Assembly: GCA_913056235.1 (NCBI GenBank)
Contig: CAJXMW010000009.1
Span: 1-63,487, forward strand
DNA length: 63,487 nt
From: an uncultured Fodinibius sp.
GTDB lineage: Bacteria; Bacteroidota; Rhodothermia; Balneolales; Balneolaceae
Direction: 5' to 3'
Shown here: positions 19,029-28,426 of the stretch, in pieces
Numbering within the stretch: the stretch's first letter is position 1
Layout: each line of letters opens with the position of its first letter
The notes under the pieces: generated by a model
What the model was told of the DNA's origin: nothing
The model's input: the letters and a program-made list of their open reading frames with translations, nothing else
The model's database searches: none
Translations under genes and position numbers: made by a program

Positions 19029-19386
19029 CCCTTTTATATTTTTCGATTTTTCTATTGGTTCACCATTACAGACGAAATACTGTTGAATGATGAATCAACA
19101 TCGGCTTGGTTTTATTTCAAATTACAAATCAAGCCCTCAATATACCATGTTCAGCAGAATAACCCTACGTAATTCCTGTGCAGTTGTTTCTTTTATTTTA
19201 TGTAAGATCCATTAATTACCGGCACCTTTGACCGACAATCACCTCTACCTCTATAGTTGTGGGACGACAGGCCACAGCAAAAAGTTTTACTTAACCTCAT
19301 GACTAACTGCACAATAATATAAAATCAGTGATCGGATGGAGTTTGTAAGTAGGACTAGCAAACCGGCCTACAATAATCCAATAAAA
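19029..19386. other. Intergenic region, nothing recognisable
   Basis: About 360 bases between the start of the phosphatase gene and the terminator of the bacilliredoxin gene. Only very short open frames occur. It should hold the phosphatase promoter. The stretch CAGTGATCGGATG near 19327 resembles the arm of the hairpin at 22463-22495, but no paired arm is present here. Confidence 0.4.
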
Positions 19387-19414
19387 AAGCCGATGGACCT
19401 TCATCCATCGGCTT
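19387..19414 (-). terminator. Terminator of the bacilliredoxin gene
   Basis: A perfect 11-bp stem (AAGCCGATGGA / TCCATCGGCTT) with a 6-nt loop, followed on the minus strand by a run of six T. It lies 28 nt beyond the stop of the minus-strand gene. Confidence 0.9.
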
Positions 19415-19442
19415 GCACAATTAATTCTATATAAAAAGAAGC

Positions 19443-19904
19443 TTAGCTTTCCTGCTCTTCAGCTTCCTCTTCGCCATCAAATGCCTTGAAAACCATTTTC
19501 AGGTCATCGGCGATATCTACTTTGGTACGTCCTTCAATACGGTGACGCGGAATCATGGCTTTAATTTCGCCATCCTTAAAATAGGCAAAGGCCGGTGACG
19601 AAGGTGGATACTCACTAAAGTATTCACGAGCCCGTTCCGTTGCTTCTTTATCCTGGCCGGCAAATACAGTCACCATGTGATCAGGCTTAATCTCAGACTC
19701 ATCAAGAGCCAGTTTTACGCCCGGCCGAGCATTACCGGCTGCGCATCCACACACCGAGTTAATAACCATCAGCATCGTGCCCTCATCATACTCATCCATG
19801 GCACGATCCACATCATCTACTGTCTTAAGTTCTTCTATACCGAGCTCGGTTAATTCCTCACGCATCCACGAGACATCGGGTCCTGCTCCTAATCCAAATT
19901 GCAT
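19443..19904 (-). CDS. BrxA/BrxB family bacilliredoxin
   Basis: 153 residues. Thioredoxin-like fold with the family-defining C52-G-C54 motif in NSVCGCAAG, plus the conserved GNARPG and the HRIEG segment near the C-terminus. These proteins (YphP/YqiW in Bacillus) remove bacillithiol from S-bacillithiolated proteins. Their presence suggests the organism makes bacillithiol, as many Bacteroidota and Balneolota do. The C-terminal tail is very acidic. It has its own terminator and sits upstream of a superoxide dismutase and a transhydrogenase, forming a redox-defence neighbourhood. Confidence 0.92.
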   Translation of the reverse strand: MQFGLGAGPDVSWMREELTELGIEELKTVDDVDRAMDEYDEGTMLMVINSVCGCAAGNARPGVKLALDESEIKPDHMVTVFAGQDKEATERAREYFSEYPPSSPAFAYFKDGEIKAMIPRHRIEGRTKVDIADDLKMVFKAFDGEEEAEEQES

Positions 19905-19978
19905 AACTAATTCCTTTTATTTCCGCTTTTAGATTAAAACACTCAACTTAACAAGTTATTATGAAGTATTGAAGAAGA

Positions 19979-20012
19979 AAAAGCACTCCGTATCAATGTA
20001 CGAAGTGCTTTT
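19979..20012 (-). terminator. Terminator of sodA
   Basis: A 13-14 bp stem with one mismatch (AAAAGCACT-C-CGTA / TACG-A-AGTGCTTTT) and a 6-nt loop. It is followed by a T/C-rich tract on the minus strand, 29 nt after the stop of the dismutase gene. Confidence 0.8.
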
Positions 20013-20040
20013 CCCTTTGTAAACAATCACGAGCGCTATT

Positions 20041-20649
20041 TTAGGTAGCGTTGTTGTAATATTCATTCACTTGATCCCAGTTGACCAAGTTCCAGAAGTT
20101 ATTAACGTACTTGCCACGCTCGTTTTGATAATGCAGATAATAAGCGTGTTCCCAAACGTCCACTCCAAGAATAGGCGTCAACCCATTCATGTATGGACTG
20201 TTTTGGTTAGCCGTTGACAGTACTTCCAGACGACCGTCGTTGGTTACGCACAACCAGCCCCAGCCTGAACCAAACTGACCAGTGGCTGCATTGTTGAATG
20301 CTTCTTGAAAGTCGTCGAAACTGCCAAACTCTTCATCAATAGCACCGGCAATATCTCCTGAAGGATCTCCGCCTCCATTTGGAGAAAGGATTGTCCAGAA
20401 TAGTTTGTGGTTGGCATATCCTCCGCCGTTATTGATAACGGCCTGACGAATATTTTCCGGTACTTCTGTAATACGTTTCAGAACATCTTCAATCGGCAGA
20501 TTCGCAAAGTCAGTCCCTTCCAACGCAGCATTCACCTTGTCAGTGTATCCCTGGTGGTGCTTGGTGTGGTGGATCTTCATCGTGCGCTCGTCGATATGCG
20601 GTTCAAGCGCATCATAATCGTAAGGTAAATCAGGTAGTTCGTAAGCCAT
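20041..20649 (-). CDS. sodA: Superoxide dismutase, Mn-type of the Fe/Mn family
   Basis: 202 residues, normal length. Metal ligands are H27, H81, D164 and H168 (DVWEHAYYL). Residues that separate Mn from Fe enzymes point to Mn: the [13 protein letters not shown] segment with Gly in place of the Fe-type Gln, and Q149 in STANQNS. No signal peptide, so it acts in the cytoplasm. It converts superoxide to peroxide and oxygen. The upstream spacer (20650-20888) is shared with the divergent sthA-like gene and contains a TTGACA-like box, though no confident promoter was assigned. Metal choice by sequence is a prediction; cambialistic enzymes exist. Confidence 0.95.
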   Translation of the reverse strand: MAYELPDLPYDYDALEPHIDERTMKIHHTKHHQGYTDKVNAALEGTDFANLPIEDVLKRITEVPENIRQAVINNGGGYANHKLFWTILSPNGGGDPSGDIAGAIDEEFGSFDDFQEAFNNAATGQFGSGWGWLCVTNDGRLEVLSTANQNSPYMNGLTPILGVDVWEHAYYLHYQNERGKYVNNFWNLVNWDQVNEYYNNAT

Positions 20650-20888
20650 AATTATTTCTATTTTAAATTCGAAATAGTTATTAATAATGTGTCAATGAAT
20701 ATAAGAACCCGCTAGGGTGCAAGTTATTTAAAATCGGCACCTTAGCTCACACTTCCAATCAAAAATATATAGATTATCGTTCCATTTTCGATTCTTTACA
20801 AAAGGATAATGAAAAATGGAGAAATGATCCTCAAATTCTTCTATTTTAACATTCGAATAACAATCATCGGTAGTTTTTAAGAAATATT

Positions 20889-22349
20889 ATGAGTCGAGAT
20901 TACGACGTAATTATTATTGGCAGCGGTCCTGCTGGCTTTTCGTGTGCCATGCAGAGTTCCAAGTTTGACAAGAAAGCTCTAGTTATTGAATCACACAAAG
21001 ATTACCTGGGCGGCACCTGGATCAATACGGGTACTGTACCCAGCAAAGCCTTGCGCGAAGCTGCCAAAACCATTCTGGAGTTCAACGAACAGTTTGGAGA
21101 TCAAGAGAACAGAAAACCCTACGAACGATTCCAGATGGCCGACCTGCTCAAATACAAGCAGGAAATACTGGAAAAGGAAAATCGGAAGGTCAAAAACGAT
21201 TTTATCAAAAATCGCGTGGATGTAGCCCGCGGCTATGGACAGCTTGTGGATGAACATACCGTGGAAGTAAAAACACACTTTGGGTCCACTGAAACATATA
21301 CAGGCGATTATATCTTGGTATGTACCGGCAGCAGCCCTACCGCACCAACTGAATTTGATATTGATAATGATCGAATACTCGACTATAAATCGATTCTGGA
21401 AATTACGCACATCCCAAAACGATTGGCCATCATCGGCGGCGGGGTTAATGCTATCGAGTATGCTACAACATTTGCCGCCCTGGGTACGCGCGTAACGGTA
21501 CTCAGTGACCGTGATGACTACCTAACATTCCTTGATCACGAAATTAAGAATGAACTCCAAAAGTCCTTCCGAAAGAAGGGAATCAATATCAAGACCGGTT
21601 TAAAAATACGGGATGTCGATTTTAATCCCCTCCGTAACTACACTGAGGTGAAATTTACCGCCAAATCTGACAAAGACCGACTGCAGGTTCTCGAAACTGA
21701 GCACGTTCTGTACTTGGGCGGCAGAAAACCCAATATTGATAATCTTGATTTGGACAAAGTTGGTGTTGAAACAGACAGCAAAGACCTTGTGAAAGTAGAT
21801 AGCACCTTCAAAACCAATGTGGACAGTGTGTATGCTGCCGGCGATGTTATCGGCTTTCCACGACTGGCATCGGCATCATTCACGCAGGGACGGCTGGCTG
21901 CCTGTAATATGTTCGGTATTCCGGCCCTGGAAGTCCCCGACAGAATTCCTTACGGTATTTATGCCATCCCTGAAATCTCAAATATCGGCATTACGGAAAA
22001 GCAAGCCGAGGATATGGGATTGGATGTAACCGTGGGACGAGCGTACTTTGAAAACATCGCTAAAGCCGATATGACCAACCACGATGAGGGCATGTTGAAG
22101 CTGGTGTTTAGCTCTGAATCACTGAAACTGCTAGGTGTACATATCGTGGGCGATGAGGCTGCCAATCTCATCCACCTGGGACAAGCCGTGATGTCATTCG
22201 ACGGTGATATTCGTTATTTCATCCAGCACGTGATGAACTATCCAACGATGAGCGAAGCCTATCGCATTGCAGCCTTTAATGGCGTGAATCGCGTTTATCA
22301 AGCGGGCGTTAAATACAAAAATATTCTCGAGGATAAAGAGGAAGAATAG
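20889..22349 (+). CDS. sthA: Soluble pyridine nucleotide transhydrogenase (SthA-like)
   Basis: 486 residues of the FAD-dependent disulfide-reductase superfamily. The dinucleotide-binding GSGPAG is at 11-16, a second NAD(P)-binding GGGVNAIEY near 185, and an FAD 'YAAGDVIG' segment near 318. The redox-active cysteine pair is absent: the segment reads GGTWINTGTVPSKAL, with W44 and T49 at the two Cys positions. E. coli SthA keeps the first Cys but also lacks the second. This rules out lipoamide dehydrogenase or glutathione reductase chemistry and favours a transhydrogenase moving hydride between NADPH and NAD. It is divergent from sodA. Confidence 0.87.
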   Translation: MSRDYDVIIIGSGPAGFSCAMQSSKFDKKALVIESHKDYLGGTWINTGTVPSKALREAAKTILEFNEQFGDQENRKPYERFQMADLLKYKQEILEKENRKVKNDFIKNRVDVARGYGQLVDEHTVEVKTHFGSTETYTGDYILVCTGSSPTAPTEFDIDNDRILDYKSILEITHIPKRLAIIGGGVNAIEYATTFAALGTRVTVLSDRDDYLTFLDHEIKNELQKSFRKKGINIKTGLKIRDVDFNPLRNYTEVKFTAKSDKDRLQVLETEHVLYLGGRKPNIDNLDLDKVGVETDSKDLVKVDSTFKTNVDSVYAAGDVIGFPRLASASFTQGRLAACNMFGIPALEVPDRIPYGIYAIPEISNIGITEKQAEDMGLDVTVGRAYFENIAKADMTNHDEGMLKLVFSSESLKLLGVHIVGDEAANLIHLGQAVMSFDGDIRYFIQHVMNYPTMSEAYRIAAFNGVNRVYQAGVKYKNILEDKEEE

Positions 22350-22413
22350 CAATATCCGCTTCTGACTGTTCTTGCTGTTTGAAGCACCCACACCTCAAAC
22401 AGTTTTTAGCTAA

Positions 22414-22435
22414 ACTGAAGTCTAAAGACTTCAGT
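22414..22435. repeat. Perfect 9-bp inverted repeat
   Basis: ACTGAAGTC and GACTTCAGT flank a 4-nt TAAA loop. It lies 65 nt after sthA on the plus strand. It lacks a T-run, so it may be a weak terminator, an mRNA end-protecting hairpin or an intergenic repeat. Confidence 0.6.
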
Positions 22436-22462
22436 CAGCACATGGGAAACGGAGACGTTCCA

Positions 22463-22495
22463 TTCATCAGATCACAAAAGCAGTGATCCGATGAA
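22463..22495. repeat. 13-bp hairpin between sthA and DUF429 genes
   Basis: Arms TTCATCAGATCAC and GTGATCCGATGAA pair over 13 bp with one mismatch around a 7-nt loop. It ends one base before the DUF429 stop codon. The TCATC..GATGA arms recall those in the 29.5-kb repeat cluster. Confidence 0.65.
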
Positions 22496-22496
22496 G

Positions 22497-23207
22497 TTAC
22501 ACATAGTGGATGGCCATTTTCTGACCCGTTGAATCGGTGGGAGGATCTTCTGGCAACGTCTTCATCTCCTGATCGACCGAGCGGAGCGCAAACAGTGCCA
22601 GCGCCATCGCATCCACTATGTCATCTTCATCCACCTGGTTGCGACGGTACTCTTCCTTGATGTCGCGGAAAAAGTCATCGGCATACTTGCTCTGTTCTTT
22701 GATCAGCTTCAACCGGTGACGCAATCCTTTCTTGGTGGCTTTCTTTTGCAGGATGGAATTGTTGCCATTTAAAATACGAAACAGCAGTTCGGGATGACTC
22801 TCAAACACCTTGTCGCGGAGCTCTTCGTTATCCTGCAGATATTGATCTACCAACTTAATATTAGGGGTAATATTCCAGGCCTGCGTAGAGATTTTCTTGC
22901 CCGTAATCTCATAGCTGGTCATTGACGCCTCGGCATAGGTGGGGGCACAGAGCGCCGGCCGAATGGGCGGATTGAACACGCTGGCCTGATAATCTGGGCC
23001 CAGGACATCACGCAATTCATCATCGCACTGACGAACGTACTCTTCCTCAGTAAGACCAATAGGTACATCAATAAAGATGCGATCAAACTCCTCAAAATAT
23101 TCACCTAATTCTTCGTCGGATTCCAACAGCCAATAACCGGCATTCTCGTCATCCAAGCTTATAGCAATCCAACCTGCTCTGCAGCCGTCAACTCCCAGTG
23201 TTTTCAA
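22497..23207 (-). CDS. DUF429 protein, predicted RNase H-like nuclease
   Basis: 236 residues starting at TTG (23205-23207), with GAGG four bases upstream. Family marks: GVDGCRAGW at 5-13, FIDVPIGL, ESHPELLF and DDIVDAMALA near the C-terminus. The spaced acidic residues resemble an RNase H fold active site, and the family is annotated as predicted nuclease without a proven substrate. It begins 28 nt downstream of aspS on the same strand, so it is probably the second gene of that operon. Confidence 0.88.
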   Translation of the reverse strand: MKTLGVDGCRAGWIAISLDDENAGYWLLESDEELGEYFEEFDRIFIDVPIGLTEEEYVRQCDDELRDVLGPDYQASVFNPPIRPALCAPTYAEASMTSYEITGKKISTQAWNITPNIKLVDQYLQDNEELRDKVFESHPELLFRILNGNNSILQKKATKKGLRHRLKLIKEQSKYADDFFRDIKEEYRRNQVDEDDIVDAMALALFALRSVDQEMKTLPEDPPTDSTGQKMAIHYV

Positions 23208-23235
23208 TGTGCCTCAATATTTTTCTTAGAAATTA

Positions 23236-25023
23236 CTATTCATCTAATTTGTTTATGTCTTTCTTGAGCTCGATATGCAACTCGTCGAGCTGCTCCTGAT
23301 CCACATAGTCGGGACTATTATCCATCAGGCTCTGGGCCTTCTGGTTTTTTGGGAACGCAATCACATCACGCAGACTTATACCGCCTGCGAGAATCATCAC
23401 AATACGATCAACCCCAAGCGCAATGCCTCCATGTGGCGGAGCGCCATATTTAAAGGCATCCAACAAGAAACCAAAACGCTTCTGCGCTTCCTCTTGGTCA
23501 ATGCCTAATAACCCAAACATACGGGTCTGTAGTTCCCGATTATGGATACGGATCGAGCCACCGCCAATTTCATAGCCGTTGAGCACAAGATCGTAAGCAC
23601 GGGATCGAACCTCTTCCGGCTCATCGTCCAGCTTGTCCAAATCATCGGGATGTGGCGCTGTAAACGGATGGTGCAGCGCATGATAACGGTGATCCTCCTT
23701 GCTGTATTCCACCAGTGGAAAGTCGGTTACCCACAAGAAGTTGTAAGCATCCTGATCGATGAGGTCGTGCTCTTTACCCATCATCAATCGCAGCTTGCCC
23801 ATTTGTTCGTACACATCCGGGGACGGACCCGCAAGAATAAGCACCAAGTCGCCCATCTCGGCATCGGCCGTTTCCACCATGGCATCGACCGTCTCTTCGG
23901 TAAGAAACTTCTCAACGCTGCATTTGACGCCGTCCTCTTCATTCAACTTGATGTAAATCAGTCCCGCAGCACCCGTCTCCTGTTTGACGCGTTCGGTCAG
24001 GCGGTCAATGGCACCACGCCCCATATCGCCCTGTCCGGGAACCGTAATGCCGAGAACCGCACCGCCCTTTTCAACAGTGTTTGAGAAAATTTTAAATTCT
24101 GAATCTTTGACGTGATCGGAAAAATCAGCAAATTCGAGACCAAAACGCGTATCCGGCTTGTCAGTGCCATAGGTTTTTATCGCTTCTTCGTAGGTCAGGC
24201 GTTCGAAGGGCGCCTCGATGTCCTCATCAACCGTATCCTTCATTAACTTTTTCATGAGTCCCTCGGTGGATGCCATCACGTCTTCTTCATCCACAAACGA
24301 CATCTCAACATCAATCTGGGTAAATTCAGGCTGACGGTCGGCGCGCAGATCCTCATCGCGAAAACACTTTACAATCTGGAAGTAGCGATCAAATCCGGAG
24401 ACCATCAAAAGCTGTTTGTAGGTCTGTGGACTCTGTGGAAGTGCAAAAAATTTGCCAGGATTGACACGGCTGGGCACTAAATAGTCGCGCGCTCCTTCCG
24501 GCGTGCTTTTCATCAGCACCGGTGTTTCCACTTCCAGGAAATCGTTCTCATGATAGTAATCCCTCGTCGATTTATAAAAATCAGAGCGCAACACAAGATT
24601 TTCCTGAACATCAGGGCGACGCAGATCCAGGTAGCGATATTTCAGGCGTAGCTCTTCGGAGGTGCCAATTCCTTCTTTAATTTCAAAAGGCGTGGTTTCA
24701 GCTTCTGAATAAATTTTGAGATCCTCCACCCGGATCTCAATACGTCCGGTCGAGACCTCATCATTAATATTTTCCTCACCACGTTCTTCAACAATGCCCT
24801 TAATAGCAATCACATATTCCCTGCGCAGTTGCTCGGCTAGCTGGTGTAGATTCTCATCAGTCTCATAAAACACAATCTGGGTAATTCCATAACGATCACG
24901 GAGATCGATGAAAATCACGCCTCCCAGATCCCGACGCGTATCTACCCATCCTTTCAGGACGACTTCATCGCCGGTATTCTCAGTTGTTAATTCGCTGCAG
25001 TTGTGGGTTCTTTTCCACTCCAT
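23236..25023 (-). CDS. aspS: Aspartyl-tRNA synthetase, bacterial type
   Basis: 595 residues. N-terminal OB-fold anticodon domain (about 1-110), class II catalytic domain with motif 2 FRDEDLRADRQPEFTQ, an inserted bacterial GAD domain (about 295-415), and motif 3 GVDRIVMILAG near 545. The length and GAD insert mark the bacterial AspRS rather than the shorter archaeal type. Charges tRNA-Asp. Whether it is discriminating or also charges tRNA-Asn cannot be told from the window, since no gatCAB genes are present. DUF429 follows. Confidence 0.97.
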   Translation of the reverse strand: MEWKRTHNCSELTTENTGDEVVLKGWVDTRRDLGGVIFIDLRDRYGITQIVFYETDENLHQLAEQLRREYVIAIKGIVEERGEENINDEVSTGRIEIRVEDLKIYSEAETTPFEIKEGIGTSEELRLKYRYLDLRRPDVQENLVLRSDFYKSTRDYYHENDFLEVETPVLMKSTPEGARDYLVPSRVNPGKFFALPQSPQTYKQLLMVSGFDRYFQIVKCFRDEDLRADRQPEFTQIDVEMSFVDEEDVMASTEGLMKKLMKDTVDEDIEAPFERLTYEEAIKTYGTDKPDTRFGLEFADFSDHVKDSEFKIFSNTVEKGGAVLGITVPGQGDMGRGAIDRLTERVKQETGAAGLIYIKLNEEDGVKCSVEKFLTEETVDAMVETADAEMGDLVLILAGPSPDVYEQMGKLRLMMGKEHDLIDQDAYNFLWVTDFPLVEYSKEDHRYHALHHPFTAPHPDDLDKLDDEPEEVRSRAYDLVLNGYEIGGGSIRIHNRELQTRMFGLLGIDQEEAQKRFGFLLDAFKYGAPPHGGIALGVDRIVMILAGGISLRDVIAFPKNQKAQSLMDNSPDYVDQEQLDELHIELKKDINKLDE

Positions 25024-25120
25024 ATAATATTATAGCTGTAAAAAATTCGAAATCCATTTTCAGAAGCTTTGAAAATAAGTATTATGAGAACCAATCGCTT
25101 ACCGATATTGATGATTTGTT

Positions 25121-25549
25121 ATGTTTGAGTGGATATTGATTGCCAATATTTTTACCACCCTCTTTATGACGGGGGTCATTTGGTTCGTGCAGGTAGTTCA
25201 GTACCCGGGATTTCGCGAGATTTCCTCTTCTTCCAATTTCCGAGACTTTCACCAGTTCCACATCTTCCGGATCGGACTCATTGTCATCGCCCCGATGATT
25301 GTTGAGCTGGTCACTTCCATCTGGCTCGTCGCTGGATTTGTTCAATTCTGGATGCTCAATACAGTTGGACTGGGCCTTGTCATTTGTATCTGGATATCAA
25401 CTTTTGCCATACAGCTCCCAATTCATCAGACTTTACAGAAAGGTGCCTTTAAAAATATTCCTATCCTCATTACCACCAACTGGATTCGCACCATCTTGTG
25501 GTCGGCCAAAGCCATTCTAAGTTTCTATTTATTGTTTATCCTCACATGA
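25121..25549 (+). CDS. Small four-span integral membrane protein (DUF1772-like)
   Basis: 142 residues, four hydrophobic spans (about 3-25, 52-72, 80-100, 120-141). The first span carries the pattern TGVIWFVQVVQYPGF, followed by a loop with HQFH. Small membrane proteins with this pattern are frequent in Bacteroidota and related to the DUF1772 group; assignment rests on memory of the pattern, not a search. Function unknown. It is divergent from aspS and stands upstream of a response regulator, without obvious coupling (102-nt gap). Confidence 0.7.
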   Translation: MFEWILIANIFTTLFMTGVIWFVQVVQYPGFREISSSSNFRDFHQFHIFRIGLIVIAPMIVELVTSIWLVAGFVQFWMLNTVGLGLVICIWISTFAIQLPIHQTLQKGAFKNIPILITTNWIRTILWSAKAILSFYLLFILT

Positions 25550-25651
25550 TCCACATTGTACTTCTTTATTTGCCTAGCTTTAGTTAATTTGCTTTTAAAT
25601 AAAGTATATATGGCGATTTCATTAAACTGAGAGCATTAATCACAGGACTCT

Positions 25652-26305
25652 ATGACAACGACCTCAGTCCTCATTGCTGATGATCATGAAATTGTGCGAT
25701 ATGGTATCAGCACGTACTTATCTTCTTCTGAAGATATCCAGATCGTTGGCGAAGCTTCAACAGGGGAAGAGTGTATCCAGTTGTTCAAGGAAACAGATCC
25801 TGATATTTGTTTGCTTGATATTGGAATGCCCAACAAAAATGGTATTGAAACGGCGAAAACCATTCGCGAACTGAATCGCGATACCAAAATCCTGATCCTG
25901 TCGATGCATATTAACAAGCAAATTCTGAGCGAAGCACTTGAGGCCGGTATCAACGGTTATTTGCTGAAGAGTACTGATAAAGCGGATCTGCTCACCGGAA
26001 TACGCGCCGTAATGAAAGGACAACAAGTATTCAGCGACCCGATTTCTGACCTGATCAAAGAGTCGTTCCTGAGTAACAATTTCAGAGATGAAGCTAAATC
26101 CTATAACCAGATTACCAAGCGTGAACATGAAATTCTTCAGCTCATCGTTGACGGGCACACCAGCAAAGAAATTGCTGAAAAATTATATATCAGTCCCCGT
26201 ACAGTAGATACGCACCGGGCTAATCTAATGCAGAAACTTGAACTCAATAATATTGCAGAATTGGTGCGGTATGCCATTGAAAACGATATGGTTTCGAACA
26301 GTTAA
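25652..26305 (+). CDS. NarL/FixJ-family response regulator
   Basis: 217 residues. Receiver domain (about 5-120) with acidic D10/D11, phospho-acceptor D56 (LLDIGMP) and the conserved Lys in GYLLKS. A LuxR-type helix-turn-helix (about 148-212) follows, with REHEILQLIVDGHTSKEIAEKL and SPRTVDTHRANLMQKL. It activates or represses transcription once phosphorylated by a histidine kinase. No kinase gene is adjacent, so it is an orphan in this window. A strong terminator lies downstream and reaches into the stop codon of the convergent ABC gene. Confidence 0.93.
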   Translation: MTTTSVLIADDHEIVRYGISTYLSSSEDIQIVGEASTGEECIQLFKETDPDICLLDIGMPNKNGIETAKTIRELNRDTKILILSMHINKQILSEALEAGINGYLLKSTDKADLLTGIRAVMKGQQVFSDPISDLIKESFLSNNFRDEAKSYNQITKREHEILQLIVDGHTSKEIAEKLYISPRTVDTHRANLMQKLELNNIAELVRYAIENDMVSNS

Positions 26306-26420
26306 TTTATAAATACGTAATTTTACGGATACAAAATACCAACTAATAGCTATTGATGATCATGTCCCCTTGAACTAACTTATAATTGCAAATGGGGTAA
26401 TAGCCGTCTGTAGATGATAT

Positions 26421-26458
26421 TTAGCAGCTATCTGTGACAGGATAGCTGCTAATTTTTT
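26421..26458 (+). terminator. Terminator of the response regulator, overlapping the ABC gene stop
   Basis: A perfect 12-bp stem (TTAGCAGCTATC / GATAGCTGCTAA) with an 8-nt loop and six T after it on the plus strand. Its right arm covers the minus-strand stop codon at 26449-26451. Confidence 0.88.
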
Positions 26459-28251
26459 ATCCCCTCGTCCATGATTTCAGCTTCTTTATCACGGAATTGG
26501 AGATCGTACAAATGTTTATACAGTCCCCCTGTATTAATTAGCTCATCATGAGTTCCCTCTTGCACAATTTTTCCCTCGTCCATGACTAAAATTCGATCTG
26601 CATCTTGCACCGTTGACAGGCGATGAGCAATCACAAATGACGTTCGATTTTTCATCAGCCGTTCCAGCGCTTGCTGTACCTCGGCTTCGGATTCGGAATC
26701 CAGCGACGAAGTGGCTTCATCCAACAGCAAAATTCGTGGATCCTTCAGGATGGCACGCGCAATAGCCAGCCTCTGGCGCTGCCCTCCGCTGAGCTTGACG
26801 CCCTTTTCGCCGACCAGCGCATCCAGCCCCTGTGGAAGTTCATGAATAAATTCCCAGGCATTGGCATCGCGTGCTGCTTGCTCAATATCGCTGTCGGTAG
26901 CTTCCAACCTGCCATACGCAACATTTTCTCGTATAGAACTGCCAAACAGGTGCACCTCTTGCGGTACAATAGCAATTTGCTGACGCAGGCTCTTTTTCTG
27001 TACCGTTTTAATGTCAATCCCATCTATGCCAATGTGTCCTTCCTGCGGATCAAAAAAGCGGGGAATCAAATTAACGAGTGTCGTTTTACCTGCCCCACTG
27101 GGACCAACCACCGCAATGGTCTGGCCGGCTTTAGCTTCAAAAGAAATATCTTTTAAGACATTGCGATTATCTTCATAGGCAAAGGTCACGTCCCGAAATT
27201 TTACATTGCCATCCACTGGCGGCAACGGTTTCGCTCCCGGCTGATCCTGAACCTCCGGCATCTCTTCAAGTAGATCAAAAATTCGATCTGAAGCGCCCAC
27301 GGCGGAATTAATCGAGGTATAAAGCCGCGAAATCTGGCTGATGGATCGGGCAATGGAGAAAGCATAAAAGATAAAAGCCACCAAATCACCCGGTGTCAGC
27401 CGCCCGGCCAATACCTCGCGTCCCCCGTACCAGAAGATGACTACCAATGTCGTCATAAACAGCATGCTGATGCACGACCAGAATAAACTGCTCAACAAAA
27501 TTTTACGTCGTGATCTTTCAAATAATCGTTCCACGGCCTTCGAATACCGACCTACCTCAAACACCTCCCGCGCAAACGCTTTAACGATGCGGATGGCTCC
27601 CAGCGCATCCTCGGCAATAGCAGTAGAATCGGCCAGATCATCCTGCACGTCACGCGCCAGCTTGCGGATTTTATTTCCAAAATACCGTGTCAGAAACGTC
27701 ACAAACGGCACCGTAATAAAAACAATAAGACTCAGCCGCCAGTTGAGCAACATCATCAGCAGCACAGCGCCCAGCAGTGAAAATGTGGTGGTTATCGAAT
27801 TGGGAACGGCATCGGTGAGTGCCGTGCGAATGGAGGCTACATCGTTGGTCAGACGGGAAGTAATTTCGCCCAGTCGTCGATTGGCAAAGAATCGAAATCC
27901 CAGGCGGTGCAGATGCTCATAGAGTTGCTTGCGCAGGTCAGTCACCACGCGTTCGCCTACCCACTCCAGCCAGTACGAACTGCCAAATGACAGGAATGCC
28001 TGCAGGATAAATAATCCCAACAAAACCAGCGCAATAAGATTGAGCAGTGCCATGTCACCGGTCTGGAAGACCGCATCAAGCAGCGCTTTCAATCCCAGCG
28101 GTACCGACAGTCCCACAGCAGATGCGACCAACGCCAACACCGTAGCCACATAGAACCGCGTACGATAGGGCTTACTCAGCCGAAATATTCGTTTAAGAGA
28201 TCTCCAGAGCGAATCGCTGGTTTGATCTCTGCTTTCAGTATCAGAGTTCAT
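26449..28251 (-). CDS. MsbA-like ABC exporter (fused permease and ATPase)
   Basis: 600 residues. Transmembrane domain with six spans (about 30-315), then a nucleotide-binding domain (about 345-590) with Walker A GPSGAGKTTL (K389), signature LSGGQRQRLAIARA, Walker B ILLLDEATSS and the H-loop IAHRLST. A half-transporter of this layout works as a homodimer exporting lipids, drugs or peptides. Resemblance to MsbA-type lipid flippases is general; the substrate is not set by sequence. It stands alone between two plus-strand genes. The N-terminus has a short Ser/Thr-rich cytoplasmic extension. Confidence 0.93.
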   Translation of the reverse strand: MNSDTESRDQTSDSLWRSLKRIFRLSKPYRTRFYVATVLALVASAVGLSVPLGLKALLDAVFQTGDMALLNLIALVLLGLFILQAFLSFGSSYWLEWVGERVVTDLRKQLYEHLHRLGFRFFANRRLGEITSRLTNDVASIRTALTDAVPNSITTTFSLLGAVLLMMLLNWRLSLIVFITVPFVTFLTRYFGNKIRKLARDVQDDLADSTAIAEDALGAIRIVKAFAREVFEVGRYSKAVERLFERSRRKILLSSLFWSCISMLFMTTLVVIFWYGGREVLAGRLTPGDLVAFIFYAFSIARSISQISRLYTSINSAVGASDRIFDLLEEMPEVQDQPGAKPLPPVDGNVKFRDVTFAYEDNRNVLKDISFEAKAGQTIAVVGPSGAGKTTLVNLIPRFFDPQEGHIGIDGIDIKTVQKKSLRQQIAIVPQEVHLFGSSIRENVAYGRLEATDSDIEQAARDANAWEFIHELPQGLDALVGEKGVKLSGGQRQRLAIARAILKDPRILLLDEATSSLDSESEAEVQQALERLMKNRTSFVIAHRLSTVQDADRILVMDEGKIVQEGTHDELINTGGLYKHLYDLQFRDKEAEIMDEGIKN

Positions 28252-28426
28252 AGATATTAATTATCCGCAATCAAGTGTATGCAAACTAATCATTTTTGCT
28301 TATAAATCATTCAATCTACTTATACATGTCCCACCGAAAGTTGAAGCGTAACACACAGAAGTTCAGCTCGTATTCGTGTCACTAATTATCCTAAGGACTA
28401 ATCAGCTAATCTGAAATACAGCACTT

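Noticed and set aside
23542-24084. 180-codon ORF opposite aspS
   Set aside because: It lies in antisense to a conserved catalytic domain and shows no family pattern.
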